Positions 32,752 to 45,900 of a stretch of 64,000 nucleotides of DNA are shown here, in pieces (the first letter of the stretch is position 1; every line of letters starts with the position of its first letter). Under the pieces are notes generated by a model that made no database searches, was not told the origin of the DNA, and saw nothing but the letters and a program-made list of their open reading frames with translations. This stretch comes from Panaeolus papilionaceus. Taxonomy: Eukaryota; Basidiomycota; Agaricomycetes; Agaricales. The position numbers were made by a program, and so were the translations under genes. The stretch spans positions 1,674,001 through 1,738,000 of the forward strand of contig JADNRZ010000005.1 of assembly GCA_015501605.1 (NCBI GenBank), read 5' to 3'.

Positions 32752-34148
32752 ATGTCTTCATCTTCTTCAATCCTCAACACAGCAGCCATCCTCTACGGCC
32801 CAAGAGACATTCGTGTCAAGGACCGAAGAATAGGCCAACCTCTAGTAGACGAGGTTCAGGTCAAGATCGTCTCCACTGGTCTCTGCGGCAGCGACCTACA
32901 TTACTACACCCACGGACGCAATGGCGACTTTGCAGTTCGTGCACCACTCGTCCTAGGTCATGAAGCAGCAGGTATCGTCACCGCTGTTGGCCTTGCCGCC
33001 AAAAGCAAGTTCGTCGTTGGTCAGCGGGTCGCCATCGAAGCTGGTATCTACTGCCGTCAGTGTAACTTCTGTCTATCCGGTCGGTACAACTTGTGCAAGC
33101 AGATGCGATTCTGCTCCTCCGCCGCCAGGATGCCCCACGTCGATGGGACACTCCAGCTGTACATGAACCACCCCGCCTACTGCCTTCACCCGTAAGTACT
33201 CATATCTTGGTCCAGATTCATGTTCAAGTCTCTTACCTTCCTCTTCTTCCTTATCAGCCTCCCTGACGCCTGCCCATTTGAAATGGCATCCCTGGCCGAG
33301 CCTCTCTCTGTCCTCATCCACGCCTCTCGTCGCTGCTCACTATCGGCCAACCAAAACGTCCTTGTTTGCGGTCTCGGTGCCATCGGTTTGCTCGCTTGCG
33401 CACTCTCAAAACACATGGGGGCGAAACGTGTTGTCGCGGTCGACATTAACCCCGAACGAGTCGAATTCGCCAAACAGCACGGCTTTGCCGATGAAGCATT
33501 CTGCCCACCTACCCCTCCCTCCCCCACTCCCTCCCCATCCACCACCACCACTTCATCATCATCAGCACCTTCCGCCGACTCATGCTGCCCACACCCTCAT
33601 CATTCATCTCAACCCGTCATGACGCCGACCATGATGTCCGAAGAGCAAATCAAGAAGGCTCAGATGACTGCTCAAACCGTCAAGGACACCTTCAACGATC
33701 TCGATGGATACGACGTGGTCTTTGAGTGCACTGGAGTCGAGTCTGTAATTCAAATGGGTGTCTTCGTAAGTTTTAACCACATACTGAGTAAATCTTGCCT
33801 GATCGTACCTTGTAGGCTGCCATGACTGGAGGCAAGCTCATGTTGATTGGTATGGGCACCAGGAATGCGTTCCTCCCTGTCTCAACATTCGCTCTCCGAG
33901 AAATCGACATTCTTGGATCCTTCCGATACGCCAACACCTACCCTGAAGCCCTCAAACTCCTTGCCGACTCGTGTACACCTTCCTCTCCCTCATCATCATC
34001 AACAAAAGCTCCCGAAATCTCTCGCGTCTCAACATTAGTGACGCATCGCTTCAGCCTTCAGGAAACGAGCAAAGCGTTTGAAATGCTCGCTCGTGGCGTC
34101 GATGATGACGGCAAACTCGTCCTCAAGATCATGATTGGCAGCTCATGA
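32752..34148 (+). CDS. Zinc-dependent sorbitol/xylitol-type dehydrogenase (MDR superfamily)
   Basis: Medium-chain NAD(P)-dependent polyol dehydrogenase, of the sorbitol/xylitol/arabinitol group, cytosolic. Catalytic zinc site: CGSDLHYYTHG and GHEAAG. Structural zinc site: YCRQCNFCLSGRYNLC. Substrate-domain motif EPLSVLIHASRR; Rossmann motif VCGLGAIGLLACALSKHMGA with the acidic VVAVDIN. ECTGVESVIQMGVF, GGKLMLIGMG and the C-terminal VLKIMIGSS complete the fold. Two short introns (33193-33258 and 33767-33815). Odd feature: after GFADEAF there is an insertion of roughly 60 residues rich in Pro, Ser and Thr with CCPHPHH, and a smaller Ser-rich insertion (PSSPSSSSTK) further on. Polyol preference (xylitol, sorbitol or L-arabinitol) is not decidable by eye. 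Confidence 0.92.
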
Positions 34149-37100
34149 GACGCATATATGCGCCTTTTTCTCCCGATTTTTAAAGCCTCTACTTAACGTA
34201 TGTGGCCTTTCTTGAGGATATATATATATATTTCCTTGTCGTTGCAGTTGTTGTTGATGGTGGTGGTTGTAAAGCAAGAGCTTGATGGACTCTGCCTCTT
34301 CTCGATCGACTCGAACACATCCCCATCCCCATTCACTCTTCACATTGTCACATCATTCCATGTATTTTATTTGGGTTTTTCTTTTCAAATTTCTGTCTTT
34401 TTTCCTCGCCTCTCCTCTTTTACGCATTGATACACATCTATTCTATATTTTGCTATACTATTGTCTGTCAGCATTGTCTTCGCAGTATTACAAGATCACA
34501 CTTAGAGAACCAACACGAATTATTTTTTTGATGATTTTTCGCGCGATTTGAGCGGTTTCTGATGTTTTCTTTGAAATCTGTTTAAAAATCGATGCTAACG
34601 GCTCTTCATCGAACGCCACCACACCTTGGGTCATTTCTGTAACCTATCCGCTGATCAGCGGGCAATTTACTTCTCGTTGACGGTTACGACCAGCCACATT
34701 TCAGAAATTCGCTTGCAGTGAATACGGTGATTGTTGTGGGACCAGTGATAGATAACACCAGCACCCATCCACAAACTGCAATATCCTTGACTTATCACGA
34801 AACCATTACCTACACAACTTCAAAAATACCCTCAACGAATCCCACAACTGACTTGGCGAGCCTTCAAGTGCATTTCATCAACTGAACAGTAATTCAACAG
34901 CTTTCTGAATTATTTGGTGGCACTAATGACGGCACATCGAATGGCAGCTGGACAAGGTCATTCCCCACATTTTTCTCTCGCAGCGTGTACATAACCTGCC
35001 CCTCATGACGATGCTCTGACTTTTCTGACAGCACGCCCCATCGATTTCACAAGAGCACTGATCTGAACATTTTCCCCGGGCAGCATCGAGTCGAAAATTC
35101 TTCGAGCCGGCTGACTTCGCTGGTAATCAATGATGAAAACTCGGAGCAACCATTTGCGACGTCTCGGGCTGAACTGCTGACCGGGAAGGGCAGGTAAAGT
35201 ATAACTCTACACGTACGTGATACCTAACTTTTTAAATTAACATATGATAAGTAGCTGACGAACTAAAGACAGAAACATTCGCGCGTCCGACTCTCGATGG
35301 CGCGGTCGGAGAAGCCCTTTCATCGAGCGACAAGGTCACAACACCCCAAAGCGGGCCGTCCGGGCCACTGGGACCTCTGACTCCGCTCATTTAGATATCG
35401 CCATTGAACGAAATGGTAAGAATGAATTGTCAAACAACTTTTTAGCCAGACGTCAAAGTCATAGGTGTCCAACATGTGTTTGCACGTCAGTGTTATGTAT
35501 GAGATACAGAAAAGGAGGGTACATTGAGTTCAAAGCGGCACTATTTCATTTCGTAGGCTTATCGTTGTTGCAAAATTTGTCCCGGGGGCCACACTGGGTG
35601 GCAGGCTGAAATTAAGAGATTAGGTAGATGTGTTGCCTCGTTTAAGGCAATGCATCTAGACTTGAGCGACTAGTCGGTCATTTGAGTTACAAAACGGTAC
35701 TTCGTGAGCATGTCCACCTCTTCTTCTGCATCATCTGAATGGAGACCAAGGATTCATCTTATCTTCATATTGGATCCTTACCTTGCACCCCAAATTAACT
35801 CCTGGATCACAGGTCCGATATCCTTATGGTACCATGTGGCTTCACTTTCTTGACGTAGAGGAGGTCGCCATTTTGTTTTGCACACGGACTAGGGGGTATC
35901 CGGAATGTATGTTATTCTAACGGAACAAGGATGCAGAAGGTGGGTTCCATAAAACTAACAACATGTCCCTTTGGCTCGAAGAGACAATAAAACGCCAAAT
36001 ATCGCCGACCACCGTAAGTGCATTCCATAGGCGCTTCCGAGCGATTAACGGGTCGCGACAATAGCACGGGTGTCTCGCTCAAGTCATTCTGAACCCTATT
36101 TGGCATGTTGGTCGCTCCTTATTTCACTGTCCCCATTAAACTCCAGTCTGGAATGCCACGAGACAGCATGTCTTAGCCACAACGATAAATTTGAGAAACC
36201 CATGACCCACCAACAGGTATGTAAATGATCGGTGGCGAAATAGAGTGCATAAGGTTGACAGATCTTGGCTTTGCTCGACGGAATACGTGGGCAGGTCCAT
36301 ATCAGAAACTGAGCCTTGTCAGGAAGGTAAAGTGAGTAGTTTTCGCGAGGAATGAAGACATCATATATGATTCAAACAACGACGAAGAGTGTCCTTCAGC
36401 GTTATGGAGCCCGGCTCATTCGCCCCGAAATTTAAGTATCGGCCGTGTTTCCTTGGTAGTATTGCAAACACCCGGGGCTTTCTGATTCCAACCAGTCGAG
36501 GCTTTCGACCTGAAGACCAGACTAATTACACATCTGCACAGCTCAGAACGGTTCCGATCGAAGAGTGGTCGTTGCGAGGCCTCTCGCATCGGATCGACCT
36601 TAAACAGGCCTCAGCGCTCAGCGCCGCTTCTCTTCCTCGCCAACGGCGTGTAGCACGGAAGCTTTCCTAACCTTCCTGTTATGCTTCGCCACATAGAGTA
36701 AAAATATCATTCAAGTTACCCAAAGCTGGCCTTCCTTTTGTCTTTCTTTCCATCTGCCGCTCGTGTGCCGACACTAGAGGTGCCACAGTCCCAGAACTGG
36801 CACCTACCAGAATTTAAATACCGATTCCGGTTCCGCATGATCCGTTCTCCATTCCCTTCCAATCCGCCATCTCAGTGCCACCGCCAGTGTTCGAATTGTT
36901 TTATTCTTATGGGTTCAATACTTACGATAGTAACTACGTACGTATACATTTAACACTATACCTTCGGGAAAACATTTATATTGTTCAGCTGTTCGAGGCC
37001 CTACACATAGAACTTATATCTGATTGATAAATTTGATAAATTGCCAGATTATGTACAGGTAAACTTAGCACTTGAGAACATAGGTATTTTTCCCACTGAC

Positions 37101-37770
37101 CATCGAATGGAAGGTACTTGGGAAACTGTTCTGTTCTCTGAGATGGAAGCCCGGGGGTATACCCCGACATTGACAGTATGTCCGCCGATGACAGGAATTC
37201 GTAGCTGGCGCTTCGATATATTAGAACAGGTTCGCAAGGCTACGAAGACTTTTTGCGACATCTCAAGTCGAGAAGAATAGTTGAATGAACGGGGTAATCG
37301 GACTGACATATGCAGTCATTCATTCACAATGACGAAATGGGGCAGAGTGGCTGAGCTGACCACGGTTCGGAAATGGGTGTTCCTTATTAGAAGGGCACTA
37401 TGTCTCACGAGCACGAAGGGATGGTGTGCCAGTCGAACGTTTCGCGACTACCAGATTGACGCACGATCAACGAAAGCTTCGGGATCGGCATCTTACGTAG
37501 CACTGGCAGGGCATGGCTATGACGACAATTAATTATTGGAGTAGTCATTTATAAAACTCCTCAGTACATCACATTCGCCTCAAGTATTATTGGTCGAGAA
37601 TATTAGGTCGTCAGTCTTGCTTTCCGGTTTTAACCGCGCCATGATGCAAGAGGCGTTCCACCATGACGGAGATTGAAAAGTTTCGAGTCTGACTACGAAA
37701 AACAGAGCTGCGTCGTTGACCCGGATGAGACAAGACAGATCCTTTTATTTGATCCTTTAATAGATCCCTC
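34149..37770. other. Gene-poor stretch
   Basis: 3' UTR of the polyol dehydrogenase, then about 3.5 kb without a supported gene. Coding-like scraps: 35275-35390 (ARPTLDGAVGEALSSSDK), 36389-36670 (MEPGSFAPKFKYRPCFLG) and 37041-37280 (MTGIRSWRFDILEQVRKATK). No recognised family. Confidence 0.4.
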
Positions 37771-38253
37771 ATGTTACGAGGAGCGACTGTTGAGCCTGAA
37801 GCCATGAGACTAGGGGGTATTGGCCATCGGGTTCTCAAGAAAATCAATTCCGCGATTAATCGCCCTGTCTCGGCTGCCAGTGCTGCTTGTGAATGTCCAC
37901 TCTTTCTCCGATTTCTTTCACTTGCATCTGCCTATGTATTATATGTAGATCTAGAGTATCGTGTGTGCTTCGATAGTGTTACCGACGTCGTCGTTTGTCT
38001 ATCAAGTGTTCTCGAACAGAGTGATGGCAGTTTTACATATCCGAACATCATATTGGAAAGGATGTCTCTCAGCAAATATAGACTGCTCCCCATGCTGCTC
38101 CCTTTCTTATACCGCTCAACCCCGTTTTCCCATAAATCAGTACACGAGATGCTGCAGTGGAAACTGCATGGAATACTGCTTATTCTGATGTTCCCCTCCG
38201 CATTGCTCCGCCGGCTCCAGTGCATGATATTCAACACCTTTGACTCGCTGTAA
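37771..38253 (+). CDS. Possible orphan ORF, 160 aa
   Basis: The longest ATG-started open frame in this gene-poor region. It reads MLRGATVEPEAMRLGGIGHR, then hydrophobic LFLRFLSLASAYVLYVDLEY and KYRLLPMLLPFLY, ending FNTFDSL. No intron needed. No family recognised and other frames are also partly open, so chance is a real alternative. Confidence 0.25.
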   Translation: MLRGATVEPEAMRLGGIGHRVLKKINSAINRPVSAASAACECPLFLRFLSLASAYVLYVDLEYRVCFDSVTDVVVCLSSVLEQSDGSFTYPNIILERMSLSKYRLLPMLLPFLYRSTPFSHKSVHEMLQWKLHGILLILMFPSALLRRLQCMIFNTFDSL

Positions 38254-39856
38254 CCTCCCCTGAGCATTTACCTTTGATCCCACAGGAACAGACAACCTCG
38301 AGCCTCTCGTTTAGGTAGACTTAGCAAGCGACAGATAACTACCTGATAGACTTATTATGAGGACGAATAGCCCCATATGGTCACGCTAACTAATAATTTC
38401 TCATTTATGCACGAAATATGCACGCGGCTTATCATCAGTGGCCGGCTATGCCGAGCTGGATAGCAGGTTGATAGCAGTTGATAGCTCGTGTTTTCTTCAA
38501 CTTTTTACCCCACACTTAATTGTAATTTGATCATTGGGATCCGGGGATGATCATGATTAATTGGGGGGGAATAATGCACTAGAACCCATGTAAATATTGC
38601 AATCAGCGATTAGCGTCGTAGTGAAACGCAGCAATGAAACTTGAACGTGGATTAGCGCGACTGACGACTCAGTTCAGCACTCGCTGCATGCAGCATGTAC
38701 CACAGCTATTTCTTTTCTTTTTATTGGCAATAAATCGTTCCTAACGAGGAGCGGAGCGTGCCCATGGTGCTTTTAAAGTTGTGATGCTTCCATCGAAGAC
38801 CGGCCCGGTACATTCCTTGGTAATTTCAAAAGTCGATCAGCGCAATACAAGCTCTGATGTTCCACTCATATTGCCCGCTCAGGGGGTGCAGTATTTTGTG
38901 GACCAAAGACATATGACCTGTCGTCTTAGCGAGGCGTCCTAGTCCATTTTTAATCCAGTTGCGATAAAGAAAGAAAAGATTGTATACGATACTGCTTGAC
39001 TGCGCAGTATTAATAAGTCAGGGAGGGCGTCACCAGGCGTTGTAACCTCAGTTGGCTGCTATAATTGTTTGACAAGTTGTCGAGAGCCTGACTGCGTAGC
39101 TTTGAATTGTATCTGACAGGAAATCTAACATCATTCGGCCCAGTATGTCAAAGTTATCTAAAACAACTCCAATTGACAAATAGAGTTTCGGAGTATGTTA
39201 GTAAGCGAACGCGATGTAAGGACCAATTTAAGCGCTTGTCATTCCCGCTTACACTCTGCCGAATCTAAGTCATGCACAGGGTCTTTCCTGGTTTTTTTCA
39301 CACAAAAGTATGCTTTTTTGCCTCTAAAAATACTTTACATTCAGTTTATGCAAGCAAGTTATACATTTACAGACCCGTCCCTTACAGTGTCCTCTGTTCA
39401 GGCATACTGCGACAATGGCACGATCCTGTGACGCCTTTGAAGCTGCAGCTCATGGTCTGCTTCAAATTTCAATGCATGGTTTCAACACATTGATCCTAAG
39501 TCAAGTACTGATCTGATTCATGAGGGGAAAGATGAAACAAGCTAACCCAATCAAGTGCCTCTCTCAACGTCAAAATTTGTGCCATGAACCATCATCGCCC
39601 TCTTTCAACTTGATAGAAGAGGTCTCTCCACAGTCCCTTGGAGTGCTCGTATAAATCCAGTTAGCATCGATCAAAACGTCAGGCACTCCCGAGCGACCCC
39701 CTTCCAATCTGACCCCCATGACATAACGCTGCTACAGAGGGTCGCCTTTTAATTTCTAGGGTCGCCCTGTATCAATACCATTCATTCGTCCCAAGAGACA
39801 GCAAATGCTAAAGCTTTTATGTCGATGTGTACTCATGCCACTGACTACAAACCCGT
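38254..39856. other. Non-coding stretch
   Basis: AT-rich, no gene supported and no obvious repeat. Confidence 0.4.
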
Positions 39857-40336
39857 TTGGCGTGCGTCGAAAAAAACCCTGCTGCTCTAAATTTGGTGCG
39901 TCGTTGCAAACACTGTTGGAGCTTCTTGGGATTGCTGCAATCATGGGTGGGTCATCATCGTATGGTCAACACAGCGCAGAATCGGAGGTTTCATGCTTTT
40001 CAGAGCACAAACGTTGGAAAAATTATCTCTTATATGTATGTAGTCTCTCGCTCTCCCCTCGAAATTCTTCAAACGTCATACTTCCAAGAGGAGTCTGATG
40101 TTTATCTTCCTCCTTGGAGCCAGAGCTGGACGCCAGGACAAATCGGTGTCACCCGTCATCTGGACGTCGCCAAAAAACGGCTGCAGTATCTTTGTGGCTG
40201 ACAAAAAAGGGATTCAGTATTCAGGAAGCACCTGTCGTTCGAGATTCGAGAAGCAGGCCTAGTGCATATCGACGAGGCCTTTCGGAAAAAACCAGCCGCC
40301 ATGGATATCGGGTTCGACACGACCACGGACGTTTGA
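39857..40336 (+). pseudogene. Unrecognised ORF interrupted by one stop
   Basis: A plus-strand frame of 114 codons (MACVEKNPAALNLVRRCKHC ... HLDVAKKRLQYLCG) meets TGA at 40199-40201 and continues in the same frame for about 44 good codons (FRKHLSFEIREAGLVHIDEA, FRKKPAAMDIGFDTTTDV) to a second stop at 40334-40336. The even quality on both sides suggests a decayed gene. No family recognised. Confidence 0.35.
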
Positions 40337-40950
40337 TGCGGACGTTTGCCAGAGGAAGAGCCACCCTGTATGTTATAATACCATAAAAGGCTTTCAATTG
40401 CTATCCCGCTTCTTCGAACCCGACGAGGGTCCACGATGACAAACGCCTTTACAGCTGAAGTTCAGTGCCGCGCCGCCACTCGTATCGAGGGGTTACGTTC
40501 GTCCCTTCTGTCAGTGTTACGACTAATTGTGGTGCACCCACAATGTAAGAATCACATTTGGGCGCCACGGCGCTGTGTATGTCATGCACTTGGTGCCATA
40601 CGGTTCACTGATGAGGATTCAAGTTGGATGTGGGCGAGCAAATTTTCGAACGAATTATCGCCTCCAGGTTGTAAATTGAAATTCAGGGTCATTTGCTCTC
40701 CTCGACAGGGACTGAATAAACGGTGCCTATAAAATTTCTTTCTTATTTTTAGAACTCAGACGCAAAAAAGCAGACCAAGAAGGTTTGAAATCGAAAGTGA
40801 ACACCAACGGGTTACGGAGGTGATCCCGAAGAGGTGTCCCAAGAAGGAATCTGTGACGTCTGAGAATTTCGTTCTCCTTGCCCCTCCTTGCCCCTTCTTT
40901 CAGACGTTGAGATGGGACCTATAGTGTGCCTCAGAATCGAACCTGAATAA
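40337..40950. other. Non-coding stretch
   Basis: A 98-codon plus-strand frame starts at 40436 (MTNAFTAEVQCRAATRIEGL) but has no support beyond its length. Nothing else recognised. Confidence 0.35.
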
Positions 40951-41314
40951 TTATTTGCCAGGCGCGGTATCATCGTCTGAGCGCCTTTCGAAAAGTGACG
41001 ATGGATTCTGAGCTGCTCCTACGTCGCAGGGAGGATTGTGTGCATACAAGAACTTTGTTGCTGCATTAAGCTCAATGGGCATACCTGCTGGTACATCGAT
41101 GAGAGCCGTCTGTGAAACATTTACCCCACGTTTTTCCATGGTAGCGAAATTTATGCATCGGAATTGACCTTACATAAACGTCAAAATCCAGTCCATTAAT
41201 CATCCCGAGACGAACCCTGGTGCATTCTCCACAACTAAAAGTACGATGCGCAATAACAGCCACAGCGACCTTACTCGCAGGGACCTTATCTGCCCGCGAC
41301 GTTACCGTAGGCAT
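40951..41314 (-). CDS. Small hypothetical protein, two exons, 99 aa
   Basis: Two exons (41174-41314 and 40951-41109) join in phase 0 across a 64-nt intron with a GTAAGG donor and TTTCACAG acceptor, giving exactly 99 codons plus stop. The protein begins MPTVTSRADKVPASKVAVAV, has RTFSCGECTRVRLGMINGLD and after the join ALIDVPAGMPIELNAATKFL, and ends in a charged DDDTAPGK. No signal peptide or membrane helix. I do not recognise a family. The clean intron favours a real gene over chance; it could equally be the 3' end of a larger decayed gene. Confidence 0.4.
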
Positions 41315-42911
41315 GTTTAATTAATTCCGGCCTAATCTTCTCATGGAAATGTAGGTCAGTTATCCTGTACTTAGCACTTACATATATGTACCCACTTATC
41401 ATCACGTTAGCTAGGTTAACATTTTCTGTTATCTGTCGAGCTCACATTCGAAGGTAGAGTAAACTTGCTACATGCGCGGTAGATATTCGATCTGACGAGG
41501 TTTATCTTCGTATCTCGTTGTAAATATGGTGTATGGCTAACATTCGATGAGTTCTACCATTGGAAATTCGAAGCCCGAGACGACCATCGAGAGCTCGTCA
41601 CCACATGGCCAAGGCTTCCGCCATTGCCTGAGCTTTTCCCGCTCCGAGTCGGTATGATTGTATAAGTAAAGGGAAGGTTAAGCTGCCAGCACTAGATCTC
41701 GCGATGCCCAGGATGCGAGACATATTCTAACAGAGCAGTACTATTTCGTGTGGCGCGGACTTGACTCACCAACGAGTTATCGAGAAGACATTCGTATTGC
41801 TGTAACGCAGTGGCAGTGATGCTACGCCCTGTCGCAGGGGCCACTAATGTCTAATGTCAAAGACTTAAAGAATCAACGACGCACCCTGCACGAGCAGGGC
41901 AATATTTTGTCTATGTACGCACCTTTCCAAGAACGGAGCACCGATCCGGTGTTGGGCGCACCGGCGTTATTTGAAACGACAGCTCCCAACAAGACTAAAA
42001 CATTGTGCTCGACTTGGTGTACCCTATGCCTAGAGGGTATGTGGCGGGGGGTGGTGTCAGAGAAAACGGAACGGTTCAAAGGTATACTCGGATTTTGTGG
42101 AGAAAAAAAAAGTTTTTTGGGTGTCTGCGACACCACTTCCGCGACTTGCCACATCGTTCTTGTTATGGGAGCAATACCTTGAAAGGTAAATGTAAGTAAC
42201 GACGTCGACGGTCGACAGTTCCATTTGGGGGGAGGTGTTTGCTCTATGTCGTGATGACCAACCAACCCTCTCTGGCCCCAGGGTAAATAGCAGCCGACGT
42301 ATGCATACCTTTCCAAGACTCACCTACCACTCCTCGTCTCCTTAGTGGAAAAGTCGATATCGAGTAATTGACCGCTGAACGGCGTACTTGAGAATATTCG
42401 ACTTGAAAATGTAAAATTCCCGGCATCACCACGTCCACATGCATATTGATGCGCGGTAAGGCGGCCAGTGAAAGGGCGCAATATGACAAGACCAATGACT
42501 GACCAAGTAGTTAGGTCAGTGGTTGTATGTGCACAACTTGTCCAATTGGGACTGCGAGTATGTGGCGCTATCATAACAACGGGTGGACAAGCACCAGTGC
42601 TCCGACATGGCAGACATTTCGATCGTCTGACAACTGGACATCTGTGGAATATCGCAAAAGAAAAGGTAAAGAGCGCCTTGATTGCATTAATTTGGATAAA
42701 GAGAAGATTTGGAGGGTGCTCGATTGAAGGCCCTCCGTTGACCAATGAAAAAGGGGTCAATGAACAAAAGCCAGGTCTTTGAATAGAGGAGTTGGATAGG
42801 AAAATTAGGACCAACAGTATGTATGGCATTCAGATCGGCTAGAAATCTTTACTTGGTTCCAACATTACAATATAAATGAAGGGATCAGATAGGTGGTGAT
42901 GCTTTATTGGT
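41315..42911. other. Non-coding stretch
   Basis: Several overlapping open frames on both strands (up to 169 codons) but none with recognisable motifs or splice support. Confidence 0.35.
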
Positions 42912-45900
42912 TCATGAAAACACCCTTTTTGCGACTCGCGCCATATTGCGACTGGGTTATTCACACTACACGATAACGGGAATTACAATATTGTTAGCGG
43001 TGGGGGTGGGCGACGAAGCAAGAAACATACAGTGTACTGGTAAGGGGCAGATTGAGATCGGCTGGGTGGTTCTGCCATTCTGTAATAAACGAATACGTTA
43101 GTGAAGGACAAAATAGTTACCAGGAGAGGAAAATGGGGTTCCGTATCTTTCCATAGGACGCCTGCGGAGGTGCCACAAGATATGGAGGGAACGTACCTTC
43201 GGGTTCAAGAGGGTTATCAATTCCAAAAGCCAGTCTCCAGGTTAAGCTCAAGGCTCCATTAACGATACTAAAGCAAAAACAGATGTGTCAGCCGATCACA
43301 GAAATCTTGAACGAGAATTGCGGGGTAATGAATGCCCGCAAAGCAATGCAATTAATCGATGGGGATACGCCATATTCATCGGGTTCTCCCGGCGAACTTT
43401 TATGAAGGTGAAAGACGAAGTTGACTTGTGGGAAGAGTGCGAAGGGAAGATGAAAGTAGAAAGGTTGAGATAGTATAGAGGTTGGTTCTTACAGATCAGG
43501 TGGTGCCAGGGGGTGGTCCTCCAGTCGAGTGGTCTGAAAGAAGATGCACAATCTCGGAAATCAGCGAAGCGGGGAAAGGTTCAGGGTGTAGAATACCTTG
43601 ATCTCGGTGTCCATTGTCACAAATTTTGAAGATTGACCACCAACCACCCCACAATATTGCTACGGAACGTCCTTTTTACCCCCAACAACGACCGTCTTGG
43701 AGCCCTCGTATTTGGACATCGTGATCTGTACTAAGCTTCGAGTCTTGGAGGCGGAAGAAGCATAGAAAAAAACCTTACGCTGAACAACGAGCAGGAGCTC
43801 CCGCATCTGATAAACGCATGTGATCGTAACCGTCAACATATTTGAAGCCCGTTTAGAACCAATGAAACCCGAGCCTATCTCCCATTTGACACGATAGCGA
43901 CTTTCTTCGTGTCAAACAATGCTATCTCAGGAGGAGCACTGGGAAAATCTTCCGGGTAGCACTCTTGTCCAAGTCTATTAGCAAATTATTAGCGTGTCAA
44001 GAATAGAGGGCATGAGAAAGTGTGCGCAACCTTTGGCTAAGGGCATCTTTTCGGCTGTTGATAATAACAGGCACTGCAGGATCCAGCCAATCTTCATCGG
44101 GTCCAAAGAACTCGTGCTGAGCGTTGCGCCAGTTCACAGGATTGTACAAAAGTTCAGCATCGGGATCGCTATTGTTACCTACGATTTCTTGACGATAGCT
44201 GCGCTTGGGGTCTGGCGCGTGTTTTAGTGTCAAGTCCAGCTTGTGAAACAGTAGATGCTTTAGTTGCAGCAATCTAGGACGATGATAAGCATGGGAAAAA
44301 TCGATTGGAAAACGTCAAAAAGCTTACGATACGATGAAGCCACTGCGGCAAATGAAAAGTGAGGTCACATTCAAAGAAACTGAATGTCAAAAGGGGGACG
44401 CACATGTGCAGCACAGATGTATCCACCTCCATTGTTTGTCTATTCAACGAGTCAGAGATACCGAATAGCGGCGTAAACAACCTTGGGGAAACAGACTTAC
44501 CACATCGACTATCAGCTGAGTAGCACCTTGCGATTTTAATGAAACCAAACCATCCAGCGGACTCTTCAGAAAGCCATCCTAGCTTGCGTCAGAAAAGCTC
44601 CCCAGTGCCATAACTCCCGTTTTTCTATCACGAGCCAAATAAAACTGAGCTGAAGTTCAGCTTCCACTAACGGGAAGAAGTATTGGCTGAAGTGTAACGG
44701 GTAACACCACGTCAGAGAGGGGTTCTGTATCCATGAGAACATTGAGAAGGTGTGTTCGCGCTACAACGTCCTGTATTTTAGGCTGCTGCATAAATTTGGA
44801 GGCCGGCGAGTCGGTAATTTGTTCATTACAAATGTTAACTCCGTTGGTTCCAGCTATCGCCTTGCAATTATTATCCCTCCACAACTTTGCATCGCTAAAG
44901 GGCTTTGCTGTTGGGCTGAATTTGAGGGGTAAGGCACCAAGATTTCTGTGTTCGCAATTAGCCCTTGTGATAGTAAAATTATATACTGACGGAATCGTGT
45001 CCGGTAGAAGATGATTAGGGCGTTGAATAGTCAAAACGACCGAATCGTCGAGAGGCAGAGACTGTTGAGCGAAGTTTCCAAGTAAATAGCTCCACTCAGC
45101 AGCAGTCCTGCGATAACTAGAGAAAAATCTTATGATAAGGTGTCAGATACAATCTTAGGAAAGAGTGATATAGAAATTGTACCCATTCTGCCGAGTTCTA
45201 AAAGCTTGATAGCTTCCTGCTATGCGGGCATTGGCATTTACTGCATCAAAGGGAGGTCTTCCATTAATAAGAAGCACCTTGGCTCCGGAAAGCTGTCGAA
45301 GAAATTCAGTAACCAGTCTTCAAACACGAGGCACTAACTAACTGTGTCTAGCTTTCCCCGCAAGCTTCCAGGAAGCACATCTTGCCAGAACTCTATCTGA
45401 TCAGGGAATTCTGCAGAGGAAACGTTGAATGCCTCAGGAGTAATGTGTACGTTCTGCGATCTGTCGGGTGCCGTCAATAACGTCAGTGGCAGTGGTATGT
45501 AAATAGTTCATGAATAACGCTGTTTCCGTAAGTTAGAAAAGACGGAAGCGTAAACATTTGATTGAGCTTACAATCCTCACGACATAGCAAAGCTTTAGCT
45601 ATGATGATACCGACAAGCTGAACTGACCACTCACATAGCAGTTATTAATCCAGACGGCATGTCCGTCATTCAAACGTTGGAGAGCACGCGAAAGATCAAT
45701 ATGGAGGTCATGATCAGATGGATATTTTGCTTCTTTATCCTTTCCAAGTCCAGTAACAGGTCCTCGCGGACATGATTGTGAAACGGGGGAGGGGCACGGA
45801 TTTGATAATTGACTGACGCGTGGAAGGCAGATGTCTTTGAATCACCTGTACGATCTAAAAGGAATCGGATACGATAATTGAATTTGCAAGCGATGGTAAT

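Noticed and set aside
40920..40960. tRNA B-box-like AGGTTCGATTC on the minus strand
   Set aside because: No matching A box, anticodon arm or acceptor stem at the right distance.
41873..42316. 147-codon minus-strand ORF
   Set aside because: Competing plus-strand frame of 111 codons, no motif, in a region of decayed sequence.
42320..42829. 169-codon minus-strand ORF and overlapping plus-strand frames of 104 and 66 codons
   Set aside because: Frames on both strands are equally open and none has a motif or splice support; I cannot choose one.
44590..44640. Short intron (GTTATG...CTAG) hiding a stop in the S41 gene
   Set aside because: It would remove codons (MALGSFSDAS) that fit the family, and other stops and frameshifts in the gene remain.
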